DNA of 64,000 nt from Costus lasius. Its lineage: Eukaryota; Streptophyta; Magnoliopsida; Zingiberales; Costaceae. The notes under the pieces are model-generated. The model saw only the letters and a program-made list of their open reading frames with translations, was not told where the DNA came from and did not search any database. The stretch is taken from positions 60,620,018-60,684,017 of the forward strand of contig CM050453.2 of the NCBI GenBank assembly GCA_027563935.2. The letters run 5' to 3'. Both the position numbers and the translations under genes were made by a program. Of this stretch, positions 54,264 to 64,000 are shown in pieces; within the stretch, counting starts at the first letter, position 1; each line of letters opens with the position of its first letter.

Positions 54264-56607
54264 TGTTACACCCTAGTACCAAGACTAGAATATAACTAAA
54301 GCAATCTATTATTACTGTAGACTTTAGGAACAACAATATAAGTCTAATTGCTATAAGAATTCTCTTTACAAGACTTTACATCAGAGTACACTTTTATACA
54401 CTTAGATCTCAGCAAATAAATTTTAGCACACGAATCACAAATCTTTAAAACAATCCTTCGCATAGTGCTTTAAATCCATGCCTTGATTTCCTTAGTCCAG
54501 ACCAGTACATGCAATATCAACAAGACTCAGCAAAACTTTGCTGAGTAAGCCTCTCCCCAGAAGAAAGGGTAGTCCCTTAGATTCAAAGGAGGGGAAACTG
54601 GCAAGAAGCATAAACAATGAAACTGTAATAACTGAATATTGAAAACTGTAAACTGAAAGCTGGAAACTATAAACTAGAAGCTGGAACTGTAACTGAAAAC
54701 TGGAACTTATAACTGAAACTGTAATGCAACTAGATAAACTAATTTAAGTGGGTTATCTATGTCAAAAAGGGGAACTGATACCATGCATAAATCAACTGTG
54801 AGCAATACCTATTAGCTTGTGGGGTCGTCACCCCGAATACGCATGATAAGATGTATCACACCTTACATGGTGAACACATGCACTACCATGCGCCACGAAT
54901 CCCGGTGCATGCTAACTTGGGACCCCGATCTGTCCACAAAGTGGATACTACTGGGTATTTGCTCAATATAACATGTAACTGTCCACACATGTGGATCCTA
55001 GAAAACTAGTTAGGCTGTCCACAACGTGGATGTTGATAAACTGATTTTGCAAATATGCAACTGGTATAAAAAGTGTAAAACTAATATGTCAATAAACAAC
55101 TTGCAATTCTTCGATATGTTCAAGATACTATACTATCTGAGTCAACAGAAACAAGGATACCAAACCTTTAGCTATAGAAATCTGGTTTGAGGTCTTACCT
55201 TTGAAAAGCCAAGAAAACTAGTTATCAAACGAAGCAAGCCAAACACTGGATCAACCGCTCTGGAACATAGATTTATACATGAACTTCATCAAATAAGATT
55301 CAAACTTGAAAATAGAGACCACCAACAGAAGCGAAACATCTCAAAACCTAAGGAAACAACTTTGGATCCAATAAACCGAACCCAAAAGCCACTGAACCGG
55401 ACTGAATTGCAGTGAACCGGTCAGATTCACCCTGAACCAAACCAAACTGAAACTTGAAAGCAAAATTATACAAAATATACGAAGAACCTAGGGACATACA
55501 GGATACCATTAGATAGGAAATTTTATAAGCTTTCCAACAACTACCTGAATCGGCCCAGAGTCGACCGAATTGTGGTTGAACCGGTCCGAATTCAATAACT
55601 GGGCCGAAATTAAAATTGAACTGCCCAATCTGTTGAGCCGGACCAAATCAATTCCAAAACTCAGCGAACCGGGTTTATTTCCAAATAAACCAGACTAAAA
55701 CCCTAAATCACACCGAACCGAGCGCTTGCCCGCGCCGCCCCATCGCCGCCGTGCAAGGCGGCCGGACTTGCGTCCGTCGCTTGCGCCGGTGAGCGCCTGA
55801 GAGCGCGTCGAGCGTCGATTCACTTCCAGATTCCACCAGTCGACAGCTTAAGATGAAACGAAGCTTCTGCGGTGGCTTCGACGAGCTATCGACGCACAAC
55901 CGAAGCTTTCGCAACTGCCGAAACTATCGACGATGGCGCCGCCACCGTCGACACACAAGACAACACGAGAACAACACAGAACTTCATGAAAACATCCAGA
56001 AAGCATGCTAACCTCACTACAAAGTTGTATTGTTGCCCTGGAATAGAAAACATGCGCTGAAGGAGGCGCTGGAAAACTAAAACACGAGGCTGCGCTGGCA
56101 ACTGGTTTGAGCTCGAAATCTCCCTCCTGACAGCGCGTCGCAGCTTGAAGACTTGCTAGGGTTCTTGCCTCGCTAAGGAGAGTAGAAGCCCTCAATTAAT
56201 AGCAAGGAATGCGACCCATAATAGTAATTTGCCACTGACGACTCGGTCGCCAAAAATAACGGAGAAGACGACGATTCAACTCGTCGCCTAAAATTTAACG
56301 TAAACCTGAATCAAAAGAAATACGTGCAGTTTAATATTAACAAAACACAAACTAGCTCAGCGGTTTGGCTGAGCCAATAACAATCGCGTGATGCGGATTC
56401 GAGCCCCCGTGAGCGCAAATTGAACTTTTTAATTGAAATTCAATTTTTTAACCTTTTAAAAATTTTAGAAAAATCTCCAAAAATCCAAAACATAATTTCT
56501 AATTTTCTAAAATTACTTTTCAAAAACTTGTGATATAACATTCTACCCCCCTTAAAAGAAAATTTCTGATTTTCTAAAATTACTTTTCAAAAACTTGGGA
56601 TATAACA
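54264..56607. mobile_element. Solo LTR of a gypsy-type element (TGTTACACC...ATATAACA)
   Basis: 2,344 bp flanked by ATGGG on both sides (54259-54263 and 56608-56612). The termini TGTTA/TAACA form a perfect 5-bp inverted repeat. There is no gag or pol inside. The start 'TGTTACACCCTAGTACC' and the 'ttctaccccccttaaaag' near the end recall Tekay/Del-type chromovirus LTRs from memory, a tentative call. The last ~75 bp are a tandem duplication ('ttttctaaaattacttttcaa' recurs and each copy ends in 'gatataaca'). GC content rises between 55700 and 56220. Orientation is not certain. Confidence 0.85.
56351..56410 (+). other. tRNA-like A-box/B-box pair inside the solo LTR
   Basis: TAGCTCAGCGG (56353-56363) resembles a tRNA A box and sits in a perfect D-arm-like stem GCTC/GAGC. 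GGATTCGAGCCC near 56395-56406 resembles a B box. Their 42-bp spacing is that of a tRNA gene, but the T stem pairs poorly and no acceptor stem is visible. It is a tRNA- or SINE-derived fossil at best, not a functional tRNA. Confidence 0.4.
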
Positions 56608-56856
56608 ATGGGTGACCGGAAGGCTCGATGCGCCGACCCACGTTCAAGCTACTTCCCCCATCAATGACAATCTTGCATGAGTGCCCGTTGCACTTGATGT
56701 AAGTTGTGAATATGCTCGTGTGCCTCCCATTCTCGGAGGGCGGGGTTTGGACAAGGGTGCACCTAGCTACTGCAAGAGTGGGGTGACCCGACTCCTCACC
56801 ACTCGTTTAGCACTCAGCCTCAACGTCGTGCTCGGCACACTCGCGGGTAATGGTGG
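56608..56856 (-). pseudogene. pol: Gypsy-2 protease remnant
   Basis: It begins with the right ATGGG duplication. The minus strand reads [18 protein letters not shown] around 56640-56700, the same protease active-site block as Gypsy-1. In Gypsy-1 the residues before it lie in the -1 frame relative to gag. The stretch up to 56856 links gag to protease and is degenerate. Confidence 0.8.
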
Positions 56857-57339
56857 CTACACGGTGTGACCTTTGTCCATGGAGGCAGACTTCTTAGGGT
56901 AGTCCCTTGAGTAGTGGCTTGGTTGAAGACAATTATAACAATGGACTTGCTCAATTGAGCCAACGATGGGGGTCTTGCCTTTCTCCTCCCAAGTGGGGTC
57001 AGAGGGGGCTGCCTCCAGGGCTAGGTGGCAAGGAGACCCATGGACTTTGGGTGCAGGGCATGGGTCAGATTGCGGTTCGGGGCGCTCAGCCCAAGGGTGG
57101 ATGTGCGGAGGCCCACTAGTGTAGGAGCATCGCGGTGGGGCAGACTCGCTGCATCGGGACACAGCATGAAGGTCTTGCTCAATGTCTAAGGCACGTTGAT
57201 AGGTTTGGTCTAATGATTCTGAGCCATACCCCGAGAGGGCACGCCGGATTTCTGCGCCAAGACCGTTATTGAACTTAGACAAAACTAAGTCAGGGTCTTC
57301 TTGCAAATTGCAATGAAGTTGCAATGTGTCGAAGTGCAA
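56857..57339 (-). pseudogene. gag: Gypsy-2 gag remnant
   Basis: 160 open codons covering the end of the capsid part (LVLSKFNNGLGAEIRRAL) and one zinc knuckle. The knuckle reads CYNCLQPSHYSRDY, so the last Cys of the CCHC motif is now Tyr, which should prevent zinc binding. A Pro-rich linker separates the two. It is related to Gypsy-1 gag (FTLSRYKNGLRSEIRKGL), so both belong to one broad lineage. Confidence 0.85.
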
Positions 57340-57814
57340 ACGATAGTCCGTAATGGAACTCGACCCTTGTTGGAGACTACTCTACTGGTCTAGGAGTCAT
57401 TGCCTATATGAAGGGGGCACGTACCGCACGCGAAGATGATACTTCATTTCCTCCCAACGAGTGATGGGAGGGAGTGTGAGCTACTTGTTTTGAGGCTCCA
57501 CCTTCTGCCAATGCAAGCATGCAGGCCCTTAGAGCAAGGTGCGGACGTACCAAACACGTAGGTGTGGGGCGCAGTTACTCAAGTCGAAGTAAGAGATGAC
57601 GGAGGTGACCCAATCTAGGAATTTCATATGGTCAAGGTCGTTCGCGAAAGCCGCAGGAGTGTGTCCGGCAAACCAGTGAAAGTCCTCATCCGCTCGGTCT
57701 CGCTGATAATGGAGTTAGGCTCAGGGCCTTTGTGTGGCCCAAACATCATCTTCGTCAAAGGTTTCATCTCCATAATCTGGGCCTTCGTGGGCCTCGTAAG
57801 GCCTACGACGGTTG
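57340..57814 (-). pseudogene. gag: Gypsy-2 gag, degenerate upstream part
   Basis: It continues the capsid-coding region on the minus strand with several stops and frame changes. GGTTG (57810-57814) is the expected left target duplication of Copia-6; its partner would lie beyond the window. Confidence 0.6.
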
Positions 57815-59499
57815 TGTTGGGGTATGCCCTTAAGGCTAATGTTTGAGGCCTAGGGATTCTTTCAGTATCATGTATAAACTCTTATGTTTATAAAGGCAAT
57901 GGTTGTTATTCAGGTTGTTACATCATCTGCTGTCATATGTATACTTCTGAATAATGTCTCAATGCTGTTCAGCTTGGCTAACATGCAGTTAAGTCCTTAG
58001 TCGAGATATCATGGTGAACATGAGACAGCCTAGATATGATTGAGACTAATATGTGTTCTAATCCTATAGGATGCTTCGAGCATGGAATAAGATGTAGACT
58101 CATAGGTACATTGGATGTACTGGACAGACCCTACTAGGATATTCAATTGCTTGTCACAATGTGAATAATCCTTGTATGCGAACAAGTGACATACTTCCTC
58201 TGACTTGAGATCACTTGTGTTTCTAAATGATGATTGTCATTGTTTTGAGGTAGTTCAATATCATTTGAAACATAATGGTTATAGACTATCTTGGATAATG
58301 ATCATGAGTCAGGTTAGGACACTAGTGATAGATAAAGGATTGCCGTCTCCTTAATAGGAGTGTGATGTTCTAAAGGGGCCCCCCTGGATGAGATGATTGA
58401 GAAAGTGTATGGCCATACCCAGATGACTATGTTCATCTGATCTAATCATGCTCATCATATTGGAGTTACAAGCTTGACACGCTTGTCCAATAAGAACATC
58501 CAGTGGCAAAGGAATCATGTATGTTTAGTGAAGTAGATTCACACTTGTGCTGTGGTTTGGGTGTAGTCTTGGAAGATTCTTTCCTTTATATTGGGAGACA
58601 GTGATGTGTTGCTAGATACCCCTCACTGATCGTGATAACGTGAGTTATCGTTACCGACATTTAAAGGAAACCCTCAGGGTCGCACAATTTGATGATATGG
58701 CTTACTCATGTCAGATCGTGTGGACTGAATTGTTTTGGTTCTGTTTAAAGGAATTTAAACTCTGATTGTAAGTGAGATCTGGTCTGATCATGTTTGATTG
58801 ATTAGGGCTTTAGATCGGTAAGCTTCGATCGAGAGAATTGATGCTAGATCGGTAAGATCAAGAGCATCAGGAGATGAACGGTTAGATCTTGAACCATTTG
58901 GTTTAATGAGATCTAGGCCACGGCTTGGGCTGATTTGTTTTTGGTCTTTGAACCAAATTGAACCGGCTCAAGAATGAGCGCATGGTTCAAAGAGAGAAGG
59001 ATGAGCGTTCCGTTCACTTGAAGTGAACACATAACGCATAACCGCATGAGACATTAAGGCTTGCTATTTTTAGAAGTCATGTCTCAACGTTCACAAGGAA
59101 CGTTTCTCTCGTCGCCCCTCTTCACTACTCGAAGCCTCTCGTGTGTGGTGATAGAGTTCACACCAGGAGAGTTTGACAAGCGAAAGGAACTTCATCTCAT
59201 CTTCCTTCACGCGACAAGAAAACTTGAAGGTCTTTGCTAGCACAAAGAACATCAAGGAGAAGCCATCTCTCTTCTTGTGTGCGGTACCTTTGGAGAAGAC
59301 CCCTTTCGATCTTTACTTCCAAGGCACCATCCAAGCGATGGCAATGGTATGATCTTTCTTCTAGATCTATCTACATTGCAAGGTATTGAAAGTTGATCAT
59401 ATGACATATAAATCGATCTAGGAAACCCTTGCTTCCGCTCGAAAATTTAATATGTGCCCCCCCTTTAGGGTTTTGCCCCCTTGTTTTAGGGGACTTACA
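57815..59499 (+). repeat. 5' LTR of Copia-6
   Basis: 1,685 bp, TGTTGGGGTATGCCC...GGGGACTTACA. The tail hairpin CCCCT/AGGGG is at 59477-59492. It is more diverged from the others than they are from each other around 57900-58200. Confidence 0.94.
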
Positions 59500-61340
59500 A
59501 TTGGTATCAGAGCATATGGTTTTTATATGTTCATATGATTGCTTGATCTTCATGCTTGATCCATGTATGCGCTTTTGATTAGATCTAAGGTTACATGCGA
59601 AAATTGTTGTAAACATATGTGAGTTGGCGAAAATACATGCTTATCATAGATGTATGTTTTCTCCTTGGCGCATGTTTGTTGGCGCATGCTTTAGTTTTTC
59701 TCAAAACAAAAGGACTTGCGCGCCCTTCATTAGATCTAATAAGCGCCTACTATAAACCCTTAGACGGGTTGATAGGGTTGAAGTCATCATCTAGTTAAGA
59801 TCCAACCAGTCTGATCAGACCATCTGACAGCCTAGATGGGTTGACCAGATGGCACCTGTGCGCAAGCACGAGGTGGCTATAGGTCGACTGCATCAAGAGC
59901 GTGTAGCGAGGTCTGGTTGAGACAACCAGTGAACGTGCATGAGTTAGGCCCGGGGTCACACCCGCTTGCCTAAACTCATGAGTGTCGTTCAGCCCATTGC
60001 ATGCATTGTTGACCACTGGGTTGACTCAAGTCAGTTAGGACTTGATGCACGCAAGGGCAGTGGGTCTGACTAGGTCTGATGAGTGGATCCCTATTAATGG
60101 ACCGTTGTAAGGTAGTAGGGCACATAAGAAAAATAAAATTGATTCCAATGGGATTTTGAAAATTTTATTTTGTTTATGGATCACATGTTGATTGGATGCC
60201 ATGATGCTTGTTTATTTAATCTTATGTGGGCTGCCTATTTAATGTGTGCTGTGCTGGGGCCTGCGTGCCTAGGTTAAAATTGTAAATTGATATTTATTGT
60301 GATCTGCGTATCACATTTTAATTAATTTATTGTGTAATTGACCTGCGTGTCAATCATGTCTAGATAGATTAAATTGTATTTTAATCAGACATGAGCACAA
60401 AGCACACTTGGCAGAGGCACATGCAGCAGAGGCTTGACCAGGTGGGAGGTCTAGGGTTCGACCCTATGACAGGCGCATTTACCTGGTGGGCGCACCTGAG
60501 CTACAGTGGGCGCTTGGGCCCTGGGTTAGGCCAGATGAGATGCAAAAGACCCATGAAGAGCTCAAGTGAAGACTTAAGTTGAATTAAGGTCTTACCTAGG
60601 CTTATGGGCTTTTACCACATAAGATCAGCATGCTTTCTACTTATTGTTTATATAATTAGAACTGCATGATTTTTCTTCTGCTATCACCATAGGATTTGAA
60701 TGATAGTAAGAAGATAAAAGACCGTTAAAATCCAACGTTAAAATATTAAGCACGATAGCCTTCTGACGCGAAACCTCACTGTTCTGACTATCGTTGGGGC
60801 CGTGTTGTACCCACTCAGTGGGCACGCCCATCTATCTTCAGACGGTGTGTGATTACACCTGCGTGTTACAGGGAAGGGATTTATCGCTTCTCGTTGCTCA
60901 GCATAGCACGTGGTGGTCCAGGGAGTAGGTCAGGTCAACTTGACCATGTAGGCTACATATGTGGTGCATATAGTAGCTATATGGAGGCAGCCATCTGTGG
61001 GATCAGAGACTGTGTTGTACCAACTCAGTTGGCACAGTCTGCTGGATTGCCCAGATGAAGGGGAATCGCACGGGTTGGCGATTGGCAGGGACTGCCTACC
61101 AGAAATTAGTGCTTGTACTCTCTGTGCATCTTATCTCGCCTGAGCGGGACGCGGAGACCAAGTATGAAATCTGGATCCCATCTCACTAAAAGAGTGTTGC
61201 TCTTTCGGACTGTTTAATGGATTTTTCAGTCAGATAAAATAGTGAGAAAAGAATCTTTCTTAAGTCCTGGATTGATTCTAAACATTGATACTGACCTTGC
61301 TGTTCTTGCAATGTTGTAGATTTCTGCAGCAACGAACACC
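59500..61340 (+). other. Leader of Copia-6
   Basis: The primer binding site TGGTATCAGAGC is at 59502-59513. The palindrome GTCTGATCAGAC is at 59809-59820. Hairpin 1 is at 60810-60822 and hairpin 2 at 61020-61032 (inner stems). A B-box-like GGTTCGACCCT lies near 60456. No credible ORF. Confidence 0.82.
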
Positions 61341-63202
61341 ACGAATTTCAATGTGCGATCCCTACTGGAAAGGGAGAAGTTTGCTGGGCCAAACTTCTCG
61401 GACTGGTACGGACACCTTAAGATTGTTCTTAAGGCAGAGAGGAAGCTGTATGTCCTCGAGACGGGTATACCGCCTCAACCCGCTGCGAACGCTGCAAGGG
61501 CGGTTCGTGATGCCTATGAAAAGCATGTCAATGATAGCATTGATGTCGCTTGCCTGATGCTTGCGTCTATGACGCCAGAGCTGCAGCGTCAGCATGAGGA
61601 TCTATCTGCTATACAGATTATAGCAAACCTCAAGCTGCTGTATGCTACACAGGCTAGGACTGAACGCTACATTTTGACTAAGCTTTTCTTTCAGAGCAAA
61701 CTGGCTGAAGGGAGTCCAGTGGGAGCTCACGTACTCAAGATGATTGGGTACAAGGAGGCTCTAGAGAAACTGGGACATACCGTCAATCAGGAGCTTGCTC
61801 TAGACATCATATTGCAGTCTCTCCCGACCTCTTTCGATCCGTTCATCATTAACTTTAATATGAACAAGATCGACTATACGCCGGCAGAGTTACTAAATAT
61901 GCTCTTGACTACAGAGTTGACTCTTAAGGGAAAGCCTTCAACCTCTGTCTTAATGGTTCCTTCAAGGAACAAGAAGAAGGGGAAGAAGGGCAAAGCCCCT
62001 GTCAAGAGCTACAACAAGGCTCTGAAACAAAAGGTCAAGCGGTCGAAGGAATACAGATGTTTCCATTGTGGCCAGCTGGGTCACTGGAAAAAGGACTGTA
62101 AAGCGCTCCAAGGAGACAAGAAGGGAAGCATCGCTTCTGGCTTAGGTATATTTGTGACTGAAGTCATGATATCTTCTTCTTCTATTTCATGGGTGTTGGA
62201 CACTGCATGTGGAGTTCACATTTGTTCAAATGTACAGGAACTCAAGAGAAGAAGACAGGTGGGACAGCATGAGGTGGACCTACGAGTTGGAAACGGGGCA
62301 CGGGTTGCTGCTGTTGCTGTAGGAGAATATCACATCTCATTACCATCTGGACTTGTATTAGAACTGAATAATTGTTACTTTGTACCAAGCATTACGAAAA
62401 ATATTATCTCTATTCCTGCTCTTGTTAGGAAAGGATTTTCCTTTGAATGCAATATTTCAAAGTGTGTTATTTCTTATGATAATATTGTTTATGCTACTGG
62501 ATCAATTAACAATGGGTTATTCATGTTGGACATGGAATGTTCTGTACAAAATATTGATAATAAGAAAGCCAAGTATGCTGATGATAGCACCTTGCTATGG
62601 CATAGTCGTTTAGGCCATATTAACAAGAAACGCATTAAGCGGTTGCATGACCATGGACTGCTGGGATCATTCTCCTATAAGGAGCTTGATACATGCAAAG
62701 CTTGTTTAATGGGTAAAATGACGAAGGCTCCTTTTTCTAACAAAGGTCAAAGGGCTTCAGGTTTACTTGACCTTATACACAGTGATGTGTGTGGGCCATT
62801 TAGTAAACATGCCAGAGGTGGCTATTCATACTTCATTACCTTTACTGATGATTTCAGTAGATACGGGTATGTCTATCTAATGAGACATAAAAGTGAATCT
62901 TTTGACAAGTTCAAAGAGTTCAAAAATGAAGTACAGAATCAGCTAGGCCGAAATATCAAGGCACTTCGCTCATATCGAGGTGGAGAATACCTAAGTCGAG
63001 AGTTTACTGACTATCTGAAGGAGTGTGGGATTATCTCATAGCTCACTTCGCCAGGAACACCGCAATGGAATGGTGTGTCCGAAAGGAGGAACAGAACCTT
63101 ATTGGATATGGTTCATTCAATGATGAGTCAGGCTACTCTACCTTACTCCTTTTGGGGATTTGCACTGGAAACAGCTGCAAAGGTACTAAACCGAGTGCCA
63201 TC
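61341..63202 (+). pseudogene. gag-pol: Copia-6 gag-pol, broken
   Basis: Homology starts at 61341, where the start codon ATG is ACG. Gag, the CCHC knuckle (CFHCGQLGHWKKDC), protease LDTACG, the integrase zinc finger and the first catalytic Asp (IHSD) are present. The second catalytic Asp is Tyr (LRSYRGGEY instead of LRSDRGGEY). A TAG at 63039-63041 replaces a Gln codon (ISQL in relatives). Homology continues in frame through the catalytic Glu (VSERR) to NRVPS, where Copia-7 cuts in. CCATC (63198-63202) is the expected left target duplication of Copia-7. Confidence 0.94.
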
Positions 63203-64000
63203 TGAAGGAACCCCGTCAAAGGGGGCGAAACCCTAATAGGCGCATTTTGGAGGATTTGAAGCAGCGGAGAGGGTTTCTAGATCTATTGCATGCTATATGA
63301 TCAACATAAAAACATTCTATAGAAAGAATGAGATTCATACCGATGCCATTTCTAGATGGCGACTTGGAAGCAGAAAGCGATGTGGCTTTCCTCCAGAGGT
63401 GACGCACACAAGATGAGTCTTGGCTCCTCCTTGTCGCCCCTTGTGCTAGCAAGGATCGTCCAAGTATCCTGATCGAATGAAAGGGATGAGATCTTCTTGG
63501 CGATTTCTTCCTTCTCCTTTGCGTTCACCTTCTTCACCACACGAGAGAGAACTTGTGTCGACCCGTGGAGAGGCGAGGCGAGAAGAGGCGTCAAGAGGAG
63601 AAACGTGAGGTGTGGTCACGTTTAGAGAAGTGCTATCTAAAAATAGCATGCCACTTCTCAATATGCGATCATGGGTTTACCCAATCGCAAACCTCTTATC
63701 TCATGAACCATCCGCTCACTTAATGAGCTGGTTCAATTCGGTTCGGTTCAAGAACCAATCAAGCCAAGCGATCCAGTCTAGATCATGATTAAACCCTAAG
63801 GCTCCAGATCTAACCGTTGATCTCTTGATGCTTCTGATCTCACCGATCTAGCATCCATTCTCTCGATCGAAGCTTACCGATCTCAAGCCCTAATCAATCA
63901 AACATGACCAGACCAGATTTCACTTACAATCAGAGATTAAATCCCTTTAAACTGAACCCAAATAATTCAGTCCACACGATCTGACTTAAGTAAGCCATAT
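63203..64000 (-). repeat. Copia-7: LTR of another family member, minus strand, cut by window end
   Basis: It starts TGAAGGAACCCC, the reverse complement of an LTR tail GGGGTTCCTTCA, and follows LTR sequence to the end of the window. The tail hairpin is at 63211-63224. It could be the 3' LTR of a full minus-strand element or a solo LTR; the window does not show which. Confidence 0.9.

Larger units (their letters stand above)
57815..63202 (+). mobile_element. Copia-6: degenerate Ty1-copia element, 5' part, plus strand
   Basis: 5' LTR, primer binding site, leader and the first ~620 codons of gag-pol, then broken by Copia-7 at 63203. The rest should reappear beyond the window. It has lost its start codon, has a nonsense codon and has lost an integrase catalytic residue. 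Confidence 0.93.

Noticed and set aside
55690..56220. GC-rich stretch with ORFs that could suggest a host gene exon
   Set aside because: It lies inside the 2,344-bp solo LTR bounded by ATGGG duplications. The short overlapping ORFs on both strands show no recognisable domain.
1..64000. CRISPR arrays, rRNA genes, functional tRNA genes or host protein-coding genes
   Set aside because: No regularly spaced short repeats, rRNA-like blocks or complete tRNA folds were seen. Every long ORF belongs to a retroelement.

Overview
This window is plant nuclear DNA made almost entirely of nested LTR retrotransposons. I see no host gene, rRNA, functional tRNA or CRISPR array. The evidence for a flowering plant is the retroelement families: Ty1-copia elements whose Gag start, 1.7-kb LTRs and 1.8-kb leader resemble the Angela/BARE lineage, plus Ty3-gypsy chromoviruses. 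The species cannot be named from the sequence. Names such as Copia-1 are mine.

Layers, oldest first. (0) Gypsy-2 is a decayed chromovirus on the minus strand, surviving as 44376-44694, 53809-54263 and 56608-57814. (1) Element O, an old LTR of unknown family, interrupts it and ends at 44375; its pieces are 1-335, 41704-42470 and 44167-44375. (2) Element O was hit by Copia-1 (336-41703, minus strand, target duplication GTTTA) and by a family member now reduced to a solo LTR (42471-44166, GTTTC). (3) Copia-1 was hit three times: by a head-to-head pair of partial copies (Copia-2 plus Copia-3, 3614-19436), by Copia-4 (22134-31245) and by Gypsy-1 (32495-39585, CCAAC). Removing these insertions leaves a Copia-1 of about 9.1 kb with one continuous gag-pol frame of 1,294 codons, which supports the reconstruction.

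The right part is Gypsy-2 hit by Copia-5 (44695-53808, plus strand, AGGGA), by a gypsy-type solo LTR (54264-56607, ATGGG) and by Copia-6 (57815 onward). Copia-6 is itself broken by Copia-7 at 63203, which runs off the window.

Copia-4 and Copia-5 keep complete 1,293-codon gag-pol frames, and by eye their LTR pairs differ at only about 5 and 12 positions, so they are young. A full Copia copy runs: LTR; primer binding site for initiator Met-tRNA (TGGTATCAGAGC); structured 1.8-kb leader; one ORF for Gag, protease, integrase, reverse transcriptase and RNase H; polypurine tract; LTR.

The most unusual observations are: (a) the head-to-head Copia-2/Copia-3 composite, with a 228-bp host duplication and the same LTR-derived filler at both junctions; (b) Copia-4, inserted without a target duplication and carrying a few bases that match the end of the primer tRNA; (c) Gypsy-1, which has clean ends but lacks the integrase catalytic core; (d) paired leader hairpins with compensatory base changes between copies; and (e) LTR 3' tails that differ between subfamilies yet keep a C4/G4 hairpin.
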